Of a DNA stretch of 13,746 nt, positions 1-6,831 are shown piece by piece. Source of the stretch: Ruminococcus sp. UBA4350 (GTDB taxonomy: Bacteria; Bacillota; Clostridia; Oscillospirales; Ruminococcaceae). Both the position numbers and the translations under genes were made by a program. The notes under the pieces were generated by a model, which saw nothing but the letters and a program-made list of their open reading frames with translations, ran no database searches and was not told the DNA's origin. The stretch is from contig DGSY01000204.1 of NCBI GenBank assembly GCA_002394125.1, positions 1 to 13,746 of the forward strand, in the 5' to 3' direction. Every line of letters starts with the position of its first letter. Position 1 is the first letter of the stretch.

Positions 1-1401
1 ATCGGCAGAGGCATGGGCTTCCGCGATTCCAATCAGGATATCCTTGGCTTCGTCCACCAGATCCCGGACAGAGCAAGAGAGCGCCTCATTGACCTCGCCT
101 CCACGCAGCTTGAGGACGGCGGATGCTATCACCAGTATCAGCCGCTCACCAAGAAGGGCAATTCCGATATCGGCGGCGACTTCTCCGATGATCCGCTGTG
201 GATGATCCTCTCCGTCGGCGCTTACATCAAGGAAAGCGGAGACTGGGGCATCCTCGACGAAATGGTCCCCTATGACAATGACGAGTCCAAGGCAAAGCCG
301 ATGCTCGATCACCTGACCGTTTCGTTCTATCACATCGTCAACAATCTCGGTCCGCACGGTCTGCCGCTCGCAATGCGCGCTGACTGGAACGACTGCATCA
401 ATCTCTCCTGCTTCTCCGATAAGCCGGGCGAGTCCTTCCAGACCTACACGAACCCGAAGTTCAAGGCTGAGGGCGGTTACTCCAAGGTCGCAGAATCCGT
501 CATGGTCGCGACACTGTTCACCTATGTCGGCCCGACCTATGTCGGCATCCTGAAGCATCTCGGCAAGGACGATGAGGCTGCAAAGGCGCAGGCTGAGATC
601 GACAAGATGAAGAAGAATGTCATGGATTCCGCATTCGACGGCGACTGGTTCATCCGCGCATACGATGCTTCCGGCGCAAAGATGGGCTCCAAGGAATGCG
701 AAGAAGGCAAGATCTTCATCGAGCCGCAGGGCTTCGCTGTCATGTCCGAGATCGGCAAGGACGAGGGCGCTGATATCAAGACGCTCGAATCCATTGACAA
801 GTATCTCAACACCAAGTACGGCCTTGTGCTGAACAATCCGGCATTCTCCAAGTACTACATCCAGTACGGTGAGATCTCCACCTATCCGGGCGGCTACAAG
901 GAAAATGCAGGTATCTTCACGCACAACAATGCATGGATCATCTGCGCAGAGGCCTATGCCGGCAGAGGCGACAAGGCGTTTGAGTATTACAGCAAGATCG
1001 CTCCGGCATTCAACGAGGAGATCTCCGACCTGCACAAGACCGAGCCGTATGTCTACGGTCAGATGATCGCAGGTAAGGACGCTTCCCGCTTCGGCGAGGG
1101 CAAGAACTCCTGGCTGACCGGTACGGCTGCATGGAACTTCGTCGCGATCTCGCAGTACATCCTCGGCATCTCCGCTGACTTCGACGGTCTGAAGATTGAT
1201 CCGTCTATCCCGAAGGCATGGGACGGCTTCACCGCGACCAGAAAGTTCCGCGGCGCGACCTACAATATCACCGTCCAGAATCCGAACCACGTTTCCAAGG
1301 GCATCAAGTCCCTGACCGTGGACGGCAAGGCTGTGGACGGCAATGTCGTTCCGGTATTCCCGGAGGGCGGCGCTCATGAGGTCATCGCAGTGCTCGGCTG
1401 A
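1..1401 (+). CDS. Cellobiose phosphorylase (GH94), 3' part; 5' end outside window
   Basis: This is the C-terminal part of a GH94 phosphorylase; the frame is open from base 1, so the gene begins before the window. Such enzymes split cellobiose with phosphate in the cytoplasm into glucose and alpha-glucose-1-phosphate, saving ATP during cellulose use. About 466 residues are present, and comparison with cellobiose phosphorylases of ~820 residues suggests ~350 are missing. The fragment opens with the sugar-binding segment GMGFRDSNQD. The DWND motif is at bases 382-393; its last Asp (391-393) corresponds to the general acid (Asp490 in the Cellvibrio gilvus enzyme, from memory). YPGGYKENAGIFTHNNAW and the WLTGTAAW segment are also typical. 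The C-terminal ~60 residues form the usual small beta domain. Cellobiose, rather than cellodextrin or chitobiose, is the best substrate guess from overall similarity. A strong terminator follows, so this gene ends its transcript. Confidence 0.9.
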   Translation: MGRGMGFRDSNQDILGFVHQIPDRARERLIDLASTQLEDGGCYHQYQPLTKKGNSDIGGDFSDDPLWMILSVGAYIKESGDWGILDEMVPYDNDESKAKPMLDHLTVSFYHIVNNLGPHGLPLAMRADWNDCINLSCFSDKPGESFQTYTNPKFKAEGGYSKVAESVMVATLFTYVGPTYVGILKHLGKDDEAAKAQAEIDKMKKNVMDSAFDGDWFIRAYDASGAKMGSKECEEGKIFIEPQGFAVMSEIGKDEGADIKTLESIDKYLNTKYGLVLNNPAFSKYYIQYGEISTYPGGYKENAGIFTHNNAWIICAEAYAGRGDKAFEYYSKIAPAFNEEISDLHKTEPYVYGQMIAGKDASRFGEGKNSWLTGTAAWNFVAISQYILGISADFDGLKIDPSIPKAWDGFTATRKFRGATYNITVQNPNHVSKGIKSLTVDGKAVDGNVVPVFPEGGAHEVIAVLG

Positions 1402-1444
1402 TCCCGCACAGCATCGCGATATGGCCTGAACGAATCGCAAACAT

Positions 1445-1483
1445 ACTTCCCGGCTGTTTTTCGGAACGGTCGGGAAGTTTTTT
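1445..1483 (+). terminator. Intrinsic terminator of the cellobiose phosphorylase gene
   Basis: A 14-bp stem (1445-1458 with 1465-1478, two G-T wobbles) closes a six-base loop, and a run of six T starts at the base of the 3' arm (1478-1483). It lies 44 bases after the stop codon. This is a classic rho-independent terminator and separates the phosphorylase from the next transcription unit. Confidence 0.9.
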
Positions 1484-1555
1484 ATGCCCTCCCGATTCGA
1501 TATGCACGATTTTGCTGCGGTTTTGGCGGCCTGCCGAATATTTTCCTTTTACCCA

Positions 1556-1584
1556 TTGATTTTTTAGGGAAACTATGCTATAAT
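1556..1584 (+). promoter_or_regulatory. Sigma-A-type promoter for the zinc-ribbon/LRAT unit
   Basis: TTGATT (1556-1561) and TATAAT (1579-1584) are separated by exactly 17 bases, and TG at 1576-1577 makes an extended -10. A start of transcription near 1591 would leave a leader of ~60 bases. The octamer TATGCTAT occurs at 1574-1581, overlapping the -10, and again at 1600-1607; whether a regulator uses it cannot be told. Confidence 0.8.
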
Positions 1585-1653
1585 AAAAATGTATGCAGTT
1601 ATGCTATCTATAAAAGAGAAAACCAGCGATACCGAATGAAAGAGGGGAAAACT

Positions 1654-2814
1654 ATGAAATGTCCGAATTGCGGCGGCGATGTGCCTGACCGGTTCTCATT
1701 TTGTCCGCAGTGCGGTACTCATGTCAGAGATGTCGCCGGTAATCCGATCGTTCCGGAGGGAACACAGGCTCCGGTTGAACTGCCGGCTGCTCCGAAAGCA
1801 AAAAAAGCGCTGAATGTGCCGAATCTCGTTCTCTGCGGCGTTCTGGCCGCAAACCTGATCGGCGGTGCCGTGATCTTCAACGGCGTCCGGCAGAAAAAAA
1901 ATGCTGCGCCCGATGACAAGATCGCTGAGGTTTCCGCTGCGGAAACAACCGCAGCAGTCACCGATGCACCGGCGGAGGAAACGGTCACTGAAACCATAGC
2001 TGTCACCACGGAGCCCGAAACGACTCCTGCTCCGCAGACAACAACAGAAGCGCCGAAGCAGACAACTGCCGAAGTCACAAAGGCAACTACCGCGAAAACG
2101 ACCAAACAAACAACTGCAAAAACCACAAAACAAACGACCGCCAAAGCTACAAAACCGGCAACCACCAAAACCGAGCCCCGCACGCAGACACCTCCACAAC
2201 CCGCTGAGCCGGCGGTACAGGAGCCGGCCGGCACCACTGCCGGAGATTATTATGCCACACTCGGCAGAATGCCGTTCGTTGTCGGAAACGGCGATGATCC
2301 GTTCATGCTGCCCGGCCTCTGGACCCGTTCCACCAACAGTGACGGTCAGGCGTGCAGCAGCGATACCGCAAAGCAGGCGATGCTCGATCTGCCGATCGAC
2401 TGGGGCGGAGATTACGATATTTACTGCGGCACCAAGGAGGACAATAACGGCACCGCCGATTCCACCTACCGCTATATCGCGAATGCCTTCCCTGTCCCCG
2501 GCTATTCCGATCTGCAAATGCCGGCGGCTGTCGATCTCTATATCCATAACGGCACGCAGGGCGATTATCTCCGCGCGATCGACTACCGCTTCGGAAATCA
2601 CACCGATTATACCGGACCGTATGTCTGGACATATGACGATATTGCAAATATCTTCTATAATATTGCGAATTATGCTGATTCTCTCTACGGCGGACATGAG
2701 TCTGTCGATGACAGCAATTTTGAACACTACGAATACAACGGCGGCGCATTGGCAATGGGATTCTATGAAAAGAACGGCAGAAATGTGCTGTGGATCTCCC
2801 GTGCGAATGACTGA
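1654..2814 (+). CDS. Membrane-anchored zinc-ribbon protein with Thr-rich stalk
   Basis: I recognise the architecture but not the C-terminal domain. The start at 1654 is preferred over the in-frame ATG at 1636 because AAAGAGGGG (1639-1647) sits 6 bases before it and would otherwise lie inside the coding sequence. From 1654 the protein has 386 residues. An N-terminal zinc ribbon has Cys 3, 6, 17 and 20 (CPNC...CPQC). One hydrophobic segment at ~55-78 follows a Lys-rich stretch, predicting a cytoplasmic ribbon and an outward C-terminus. A Thr/Pro/Ala/Lys-rich linker (~97-195) contains KTTKQTTA-type repeats and looks like a wall-spanning stalk. The C-terminal ~190 residues form a folded, aromatic-rich domain with two Cys (234, 258) that could pair outside the cell. 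The LRAT-like gene follows after 26 bases, so the two are probably co-transcribed. The function is unknown; surface sensing or binding is only a guess. Confidence 0.8.
   Translation: MKCPNCGGDVPDRFSFCPQCGTHVRDVAGNPIVPEGTQAPVELPAAPKAKKALNVPNLVLCGVLAANLIGGAVIFNGVRQKKNAAPDDKIAEVSAAETTAAVTDAPAEETVTETIAVTTEPETTPAPQTTTEAPKQTTAEVTKATTAKTTKQTTAKTTKQTTAKATKPATTKTEPRTQTPPQPAEPAVQEPAGTTAGDYYATLGRMPFVVGNGDDPFMLPGLWTRSTNSDGQACSSDTAKQAMLDLPIDWGGDYDIYCGTKEDNNGTADSTYRYIANAFPVPGYSDLQMPAAVDLYIHNGTQGDYLRAIDYRFGNHTDYTGPYVWTYDDIANIFYNIANYADSLYGGHESVDDSNFEHYEYNGGALAMGFYEKNGRNVLWISRAND
2095..2166 (+). repeat. Three 24-bp units encoding KTTKQTTA-type repeats
   Basis: Three in-frame 8-codon units lie at 2095-2118, 2119-2142 and 2143-2166. 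The first two encode KTTKQTTA exactly but with different codons, and the third is degenerate (KATKPATT). The synonymous differences suggest the protein composition is kept by selection rather than by a recent duplication. They form part of the extracellular stalk. Confidence 0.75.
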
Positions 2815-2840
2815 TCTCCGCCCGTGAAAGGAGACTGACT

Positions 2841-3710
2841 ATGGAATTCTGGGATGCTGTCAGCCGCGGCATGGATAAGCTCGCGAGCAAGCTCGATGCG
2901 CTCTCTGAAAGTCATCAGATGCAGCACAGCGATACCGGCTTTTCGGTCATGGACAAGGATTACTGCTGGGAGGATCTCGATTACGGCAAGGATGTCACGC
3001 TGCAGCGCCATGTTGTCAGCGGCGAATGCCGGATCGTCGATCAGTACGGCCAGATCCTTGAGACCGGTACACAGGAAATGCTGGAGCAATCCATGATCCG
3101 CAGAGCCGCCCGCTCCGAAGCCATGCGGAATGCGGCGGTGCCGGTCGGAACGGATTTCTCCGCACATCCCGGCGCGGTCTCCGGTCTGCCGGGCGTGCAG
3201 CCGGTTCAGGCGCAGTACGGCGATATCATCGGCGTTGTCCGCCGCGGCGGTACATATGTCCATTACGGCATCTATGTCAGCGACACCTGCATTGTGCATT
3301 ATAATTTTCAGGCGAGCAAGACCTTCGGTGCGCCGACGATCCATGCGACGAATCTCAAAAACTTTTTGCAGAATGATCCGGAATATTTCATTCTGGATTT
3401 CCCGAAGCCCTATGAACCGCCGGTCGCGCTCGGCGGTGAGCTGAGTGCGCCGCATATCAACACCTATTCCGAGGAGCTGGCAAAGTCGCTCCAGCGCACC
3501 TACGGCTATCATCTCTATACACCGGAGGAGACCGTCGCGAGAGCGCGTTCGCGGCTGGGCGAAACGCATTACAATCTGTTCACGAATAACTGCGAGCATT
3601 TCGCGATCTGGTGCAAGACCGGTGTCAGCGAATCCTTACAGGTCAGCAGTATGCTCGGCTCACTGCTCAACAATCAGCGCTGGCAGTTCCGCAAGCCGCT
3701 GACATATTGA
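2841..3710 (+). CDS. LRAT-domain protein (NlpC/P60-superfamily thiol hydrolase/acyltransferase-like)
   Basis: The C-terminal half of this 289-residue protein is an LRAT-like domain. It begins at ~125 with QYGDIIGVVRRGG. It continues to the catalytic-type His141 in VHYGIYVSD, a second His153 in IVHY, and the nucleophile-type Cys251 in NNCEHFAIWCKTG. The His-to-Cys order and spacing (110 residues) match the permuted papain-like LRAT fold, whose members hydrolyse or transfer acyl groups through a Cys thioester. The first ~125 residues match nothing I know. There is no signal peptide or membrane segment, so the protein is probably cytoplasmic. AAGGAGA (2828-2834) lies 6 bases before the ATG. It follows the zinc-ribbon membrane protein by 26 bases, implying one transcript and perhaps a shared job at the membrane. 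The substrate is unknown; a lipid acyl chain or a peptide bond are both possible. Confidence 0.85.
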   Translation: MEFWDAVSRGMDKLASKLDALSESHQMQHSDTGFSVMDKDYCWEDLDYGKDVTLQRHVVSGECRIVDQYGQILETGTQEMLEQSMIRRAARSEAMRNAAVPVGTDFSAHPGAVSGLPGVQPVQAQYGDIIGVVRRGGTYVHYGIYVSDTCIVHYNFQASKTFGAPTIHATNLKNFLQNDPEYFILDFPKPYEPPVALGGELSAPHINTYSEELAKSLQRTYGYHLYTPEETVARARSRLGETHYNLFTNNCEHFAIWCKTGVSESLQVSSMLGSLLNNQRWQFRKPLTY

Positions 3711-3736
3711 CACATCACCCCGCAGATTCAATATAT

Positions 3737-3779
3737 ATGCAGCAGCCCGACCGTTTGAGACAGCGGTCGGGCATTGCAT
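3737..3779 (+). terminator. Hairpin after the LRAT gene, possible terminator without T-run
   Basis: A perfect 9-bp stem GCCCGACCG/CGGTCGGGC (3745-3753 with 3764-3772) is extended by ATGCA/TGCAT (3737-3741 with 3775-3779) across a small internal loop, 26 bases after the stop codon. There is no T-run on either side, so it may be a weak or factor-aided terminator, or mainly protect the 3' end of the mRNA. Confidence 0.5.
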
Positions 3780-3799
3780 CACAAACAATCTATAAACCT

Positions 3800-3861
3800 G
3801 AGTTTAGTGAGACAGGGCAGCCCTGCGGGCGGGCAGTGCCCGCACCCGTTTCCTAAAGTTC
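3800..3861. repeat. Nested inverted-repeat element of unknown role
   Basis: The outer arms 3800-3813 and 3848-3861 pair imperfectly (GAGTTTAG.. with ..CTAAAGTTC, with G-U pairs and a bulge if read as RNA). Inside lie AGGGC-A-GCCCT (3814-3824) and GCGGGC-agt-GCCCGC (3829-3843). It could be a REP-like intergenic repeat or a folded RNA segment. Nothing in the window repeats it. Confidence 0.45.
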
Positions 3862-3979
3862 TCCATACACGAATAGCAGCAGAATAAGATATCCCCAGAT
3901 CAAACAATAGGCGCGAACAGCGCCGTAACAGCGACGAACAGGACACCGCTCCGCAAAACCATGCCGTAGGGAAACGGCA

Positions 3980-4002
3980 CCGCGCACTGCGCGGCGGGAG
4001 GT
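3980..4002 (+). promoter_or_regulatory. Hairpin abutting the ribosome-binding site of the DUF45 gene
   Basis: CCGCGC (3980-3985) and GCGCGG (3989-3994) form a 6-bp stem with a three-base loop, ending 1 base before the ribosome site GGGAGGT (3996-4002). The site lies 12 bases before the ATG at 4014, which is long. An out-of-frame ATG at 4006 is closer but opens only a short frame of ~40 codons. Confidence 0.45.
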
Positions 4003-4013
4003 ATTATGGTATT

Positions 4014-4589
4014 ATGCGTATCAATGAAATATCCGCTGAAATCAGCGTCATCCGCAGCGCAAGGCGCACCCTTGCCGCAGAGATCCGGCCGGACGGCACC
4101 GTTCTCGTCCGCGCACCGCTCAAAATGTCCGAAGCCCAGATCACGCGCTTTCTGACACAGAAAGCCCCGCTGATCGAAAAGCATCTGCAAAAACAGCTCC
4201 GCCGCAAGGCCGAAGCCGATGCACTGCCGCCCTTTACGCCGGACGAGATCCGCGCAATGGCCGATCAGGCGCTGAAGGTCATCCCGGAGCGCGTCAAATA
4301 TTATGCGCCGCTCGTCGGCGTGACCTACGGGCGCATCACGATCCGCAATCAGAAAAGCCGCTGGGGGAGCTGCTCCTCCGTCGGCAATCTCAATTTCAAC
4401 TGCCTGCTCATGATGACGCCGCCGGAGGTGCTGGACAGCGTGGTCGTGCATGAGCTTTGTCACCGGCTCCAGCCGAATCATTCTGCGAAATTCTATGCGG
4501 AGGTCTACCGCGTTTTTCCGGATTACGACCGCTGTGACAGGTGGCTCAAGGAGCATGGGCCGGCGCTTATCCGCCGGATGACGGGCTGA
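4014..4589 (+). CDS. YgjP-like (DUF45) zinc metallopeptidase
   Basis: This 191-residue protein fits the YgjP/DUF45 family, SprT-like zinc-dependent peptidases of the cytoplasm whose substrates are mostly unknown. The diagnostic parts are KSRWGSC (114-120), which precedes the active site in this family, and VVHELCHRLQPNHS. In the latter, His146, Glu147 and His150 form HExxH, and His156 is the expected third zinc ligand. The N-terminal ~60 residues are the usual beta-rich part followed by a charged helix. Its length is somewhat below the common ~230 residues because the N-terminus is short; I see no sign of truncation. The gene is convergent with the serine recombinase and overlaps it by 23 bases (4567-4589). 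It has no clear promoter of its own and could be read from the LRAT unit if that hairpin is leaky. Confidence 0.85.
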   Translation: MRINEISAEISVIRSARRTLAAEIRPDGTVLVRAPLKMSEAQITRFLTQKAPLIEKHLQKQLRRKAEADALPPFTPDEIRAMADQALKVIPERVKYYAPLVGVTYGRITIRNQKSRWGSCSSVGNLNFNCLLMMTPPEVLDSVVVHELCHRLQPNHSAKFYAEVYRVFPDYDRCDRWLKEHGPALIRRMTG

Positions 4590-6054
4590 TCTGCCGGAGA
4601 AACAGATGCAGCGTATCGCCGTCCGCCGCGATGCAGGAAAGCAATGTCTGTGCGACCAGTTTCTTCGCAGATGCGTCGGTTTCACTCCATTCCGGCAGGC
4701 TGACGCGCCGTGTCATTCCTGACGAATTGAGCTGTCTTTGCAGCAATTCCGTCCGCTGCGCGATTTGCGATGCCGCCGCCGTCAGCAGGGCGATATCCGT
4801 CCCGTCCGGATCGGCAAGGCTCTGCAAAATCGCGGCGCGCCGCAGCTTTAGCGCATCCAGCTCCGCACGGATCTGCGCAGCATTGCTATCACTGACCGTC
4901 ATGATCCCCGCTCCGCGCAGCCGTTCCAGTTCCTCAGCAAGCAGCTGGCCGGCCAGTGCCTCTGCCGTATCAACCCGCCAGACCGCGCCTGCGCCGCTGC
5001 ATTTTCCGCGCTTCCTGCCGCCGCAGATCAGATATACCGCACTCCTGCCCTTTACTGCTGTCATCGCGCTGCCGCAGCGCATACAGAATATCATACCGCT
5101 GAGCCATGTGCGCGCACCCTTTCCGGATGTGCGCTTTTTTCGCGATGCTTCGAGCTTTTTCTGACATCCGAGCCAGATCTCCGGCGCAACGGTTCCCCTG
5201 TGCGGCGCCGTCACCGCGAGAACATCATGAAGATCCGTGAAGCGGCTGCGGTTGTACCGCCGATCCGCATAGAGATAGATCCCGCGCTGCGGCGGCAGCG
5301 GATCTGCCATGCACAGAACCGCACCCCGCGCCGACAGATACGCATACACATCCGCATTGCCCTGCACATAGACCGGATTCCGCAGAATGCGGCAAAGCAC
5401 ATTCGGTGTCCAGCGCCCGCCGTGCAGCGTCCGGAATCCTGCCGCGTTCCATGTCCGGCAGACCGCCGTCAGCGAGCCCTCCGGCCGCAGATACGCGGAA
5501 AATCCCTCCGCGACGACCGGCGCATTTTCATCCGGCGCGAGAATATTCGTCCGCCTGCCGAGAATCTCTCCGCGCACCTTCCGGAATCCCGCCGGCGGCG
5601 GCCCGCCTGTATCAAATCCCAGCTTTGCGCGGGCAAATGCCGCGTCGCGCACTCTCCCGCTGATCGTCTCGCGCTCCAGCTGCGCGAATACCATGAGCAG
5701 ACTCTGCATCGCCTGCCCCATCGGTGAGGCGGTCTCAAAGCGCTCGGTATGCGAGCGGAATTCGACACGGTGCGTGCGGAATAATTCCAGCAGACGCGTG
5801 AAATCCGCGAGGTTGCGGCTGATGCGGTCGAGCTTATAGACGAGGACTGTTCCGATCTCTCCGCGCCGGACCGCATCGGTCAGGGCGCGGAGTCCCGGCC
5901 GTTCCGTATTTTTGCCGGAATAGCCGCGGTCGCTGTAAACCGTGACCGACGTTTCCGGCGGCAGCTCCGAGCGGCAGAGCGATTCCTGCGTTTCCAGACT
6001 GACACTGTCGGCGCGGTCGGCGGACTGCCGCACATAGACCGCAGTGATGCGCAT
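4567..6054 (-). CDS. Large serine recombinase (resolvase-recombinase-zinc ribbon)
   Basis: A site-specific recombinase of 495 residues, complete in all parts. The resolvase catalytic domain (~1-145) has nucleophile Ser11 in VYVRQSADR with Arg9, then YSDRGYSGKNTERPGL (40-55) and VYKLDRISRN (72-81) with the catalytic arginines. A recombinase DNA-binding domain (~150-280) follows. Next is a zinc ribbon with Cys324, Cys327, Cys344 and Cys352, then a helical coiled-coil-like segment (~365-445). Such enzymes integrate and excise phages, conjugative elements and mobilisable elements without accessory DNA bending. No other mobile-element gene is visible, so this is a lone recombinase, or a relic of an element. 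The gene appears more GC-rich than the 230-residue gene upstream. Its ribosome site GGGGGGA (6066-6060) is 6 bases before the ATG but lies inside a 12-bp hairpin. The 3' end overlaps the DUF45 gene. Confidence 0.93.
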   Translation of the reverse strand: MRITAVYVRQSADRADSVSLETQESLCRSELPPETSVTVYSDRGYSGKNTERPGLRALTDAVRRGEIGTVLVYKLDRISRNLADFTRLLELFRTHRVEFRSHTERFETASPMGQAMQSLLMVFAQLERETISGRVRDAAFARAKLGFDTGGPPPAGFRKVRGEILGRRTNILAPDENAPVVAEGFSAYLRPEGSLTAVCRTWNAAGFRTLHGGRWTPNVLCRILRNPVYVQGNADVYAYLSARGAVLCMADPLPPQRGIYLYADRRYNRSRFTDLHDVLAVTAPHRGTVAPEIWLGCQKKLEASRKKRTSGKGARTWLSGMIFCMRCGSAMTAVKGRSAVYLICGGRKRGKCSGAGAVWRVDTAEALAGQLLAEELERLRGAGIMTVSDSNAAQIRAELDALKLRRAAILQSLADPDGTDIALLTAAASQIAQRTELLQRQLNSSGMTRRVSLPEWSETDASAKKLVAQTLLSCIAADGDTLHLFLRQISPSSGG

Positions 6055-6097
6055 AAAAATCCCCCCTGCTTATGCTTATGCATCCGCAGGGGGGATT
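6055..6097 (-). terminator. Terminator hairpin that also contains the recombinase ribosome site
   Basis: Read on the minus strand, AATCCCCCCTGC (6097-6086) and GCAGGGGGGATT (6069-6058) form a perfect 12-bp stem around a 16-base loop. T's follow at 6059-6055, the shape of a rho-independent terminator, 10 bases after the stop of the 230-residue gene. The 3' arm carries the GGGGGG ribosome site of the recombinase, and the start codon follows the T-run directly. The loop and 3' arm also hold tandem GCATAA units. Confidence 0.8.
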
Positions 6098-6107
6098 CAT
6101 GCTGTTA

Positions 6108-6800
6108 TCAGTGCTGTATCGGTGATACGGATATCACTTTGATATGGGAGCAGATGATCCGATAATACCCGATATCAAAAACGAACTTGCTCTTATCGTG
6201 AAATGTGGGATAACAGTAAAAGTCATCGATCCAGGCAGTAACAGGATCTGAATTGATCTCGATATCATAGATATCTTCAAACCGCAGCTCTGCCGTGATT
6301 CCTGTGTCATGCCCGATTTTCATGCTAATACTGTTTTTATCATGCGAGAAAAAAAGGACAATACTGTCATAAAAGCTGAAATCGCCGAGCTTTTCATACC
6401 CTTCGATATGCGCAATCTGCTCGTCATACGGTTTTGCTTCACAGTCGTACCGATAGGAAAGGCTTTCCGTATATAAACGCATTTCCTCCAGTTCCTTGTC
6501 TGTGGGAGACAGGCCCTTTTCTATGGCAATCTGATATTGTTCCTTTGCCGGTAAATAATAGTGCCGCAGACAGTAATAATATGGCTGGCGATGATACTGG
6601 TGAAAGCCCATCATCATCAGAATCCTTGCATAAAGCAGCGGCTCCTTTTCCCCGGCAGTCAGGGCTGCATAATACGCCTTCCAGAGATGATAAAAGCCCT
6701 TGTCAGCATCCATTCGCCACCCGTCGCAGTGTTTTGGACAAATGAGTGCGAAGCGCGCCGCTTTATAATCTTCCGCAATGGCAGCCCATAAATTGTCCAT
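6108..6800 (-). CDS. Unrecognised 230-residue protein downstream of phosphofructokinase
   Basis: I do not recognise this protein with confidence. The N-terminal ~125 residues are helical and very rich in Tyr and other aromatics (GFHQYHRQPYYY, LRHYYL), reminiscent of a small TPR-like bundle. The remainder reads as a beta-rich domain starting at FSFYDSIVLFF and ending in HIKVISVS. It loosely recalls the C-terminal domain of DUF4085-type proteins, which is a guess. There is no signal peptide or membrane segment, so it should be cytoplasmic. The ribosome site AGGAGGTG (6815-6808) is 7 bases before the ATG, and the gene starts 31 bases after the pfk stop, so it is probably the second gene of that operon. 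Its base composition seems lower in GC than its neighbours, which may point to separate ancestry. A terminator hairpin follows its stop. Confidence 0.75.
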   Translation of the reverse strand: MDNLWAAIAEDYKAARFALICPKHCDGWRMDADKGFYHLWKAYYAALTAGEKEPLLYARILMMMGFHQYHRQPYYYCLRHYYLPAKEQYQIAIEKGLSPTDKELEEMRLYTESLSYRYDCEAKPYDEQIAHIEGYEKLGDFSFYDSIVLFFSHDKNSISMKIGHDTGITAELRFEDIYDIEINSDPVTAWIDDFYCYPTFHDKSKFVFDIGYYRIICSHIKVISVSPIQH

Positions 6801-6807
6801 GCGGATA

Positions 6808-6815
6808 CACCTCCT
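6808..6815 (-). promoter_or_regulatory. Strong ribosome-binding site of the 230-residue gene
   Basis: AGGAGGTG on the minus strand is nearly a full match to the anti-Shine-Dalgarno sequence and lies 7 bases before the ATG. It supports this otherwise unrecognised frame as a real gene. Confidence 0.8.
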
Positions 6816-6831
6816 GTGACCGTGTCAGCCG

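Larger units (their letters stand above)
3711..4013. other. 303-bp intergenic stretch with several inverted repeats
   Basis: I see no credible gene here. From left to right it holds a GC-rich hairpin after the LRAT gene (3737-3779), a ~62-bp nested inverted-repeat element (3800-3861), a small GGCGC/GCGCC hairpin (~3911-3925), a GCCGT/ACGGC hairpin (~3963-3978), and CCGCGC/GCGCGG (3980-3994) touching the ribosome site of the peptidase gene. No convincing promoter for the peptidase gene was found. Confidence 0.6.

Noticed and set aside
2095..2166. CRISPR-like array
   Set aside because: The 24-bp units are in-frame protein repeats with no spacers.
1696..2727. Long open frame on the minus strand opposite the zinc-ribbon gene (343 codons)
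   Set aside because: Its translation is Cys/Arg/Gly-rich low complexity mirrored from the Thr/Lys repeats, with no domain; the plus-strand gene has a promoter, ribosome site and recognisable motifs.
2763..3599. 278-codon minus-strand frame opposite the LRAT gene
   Set aside because: It spans two clear plus-strand genes, has no recognisable domain, and is explained by codon-position GC bias.
4006..4140. Small upstream frame starting at ATG 4006
   Set aside because: It is better spaced from the ribosome site than the DUF45 start, but runs only ~40 codons through the DUF45 gene with no conserved feature.
3900..4685. 261-codon minus-strand frame opposite the DUF45 gene
   Set aside because: The plus strand carries an intact HExxH peptidase; the opposite frame has no domain and runs into the recombinase gene.
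6058..6097. Invertible switch flanked by the 12-bp inverted repeats
   Set aside because: The 16-base loop is far too short for a recombinase-driven inversion; a terminator/RNA hairpin explains it better.
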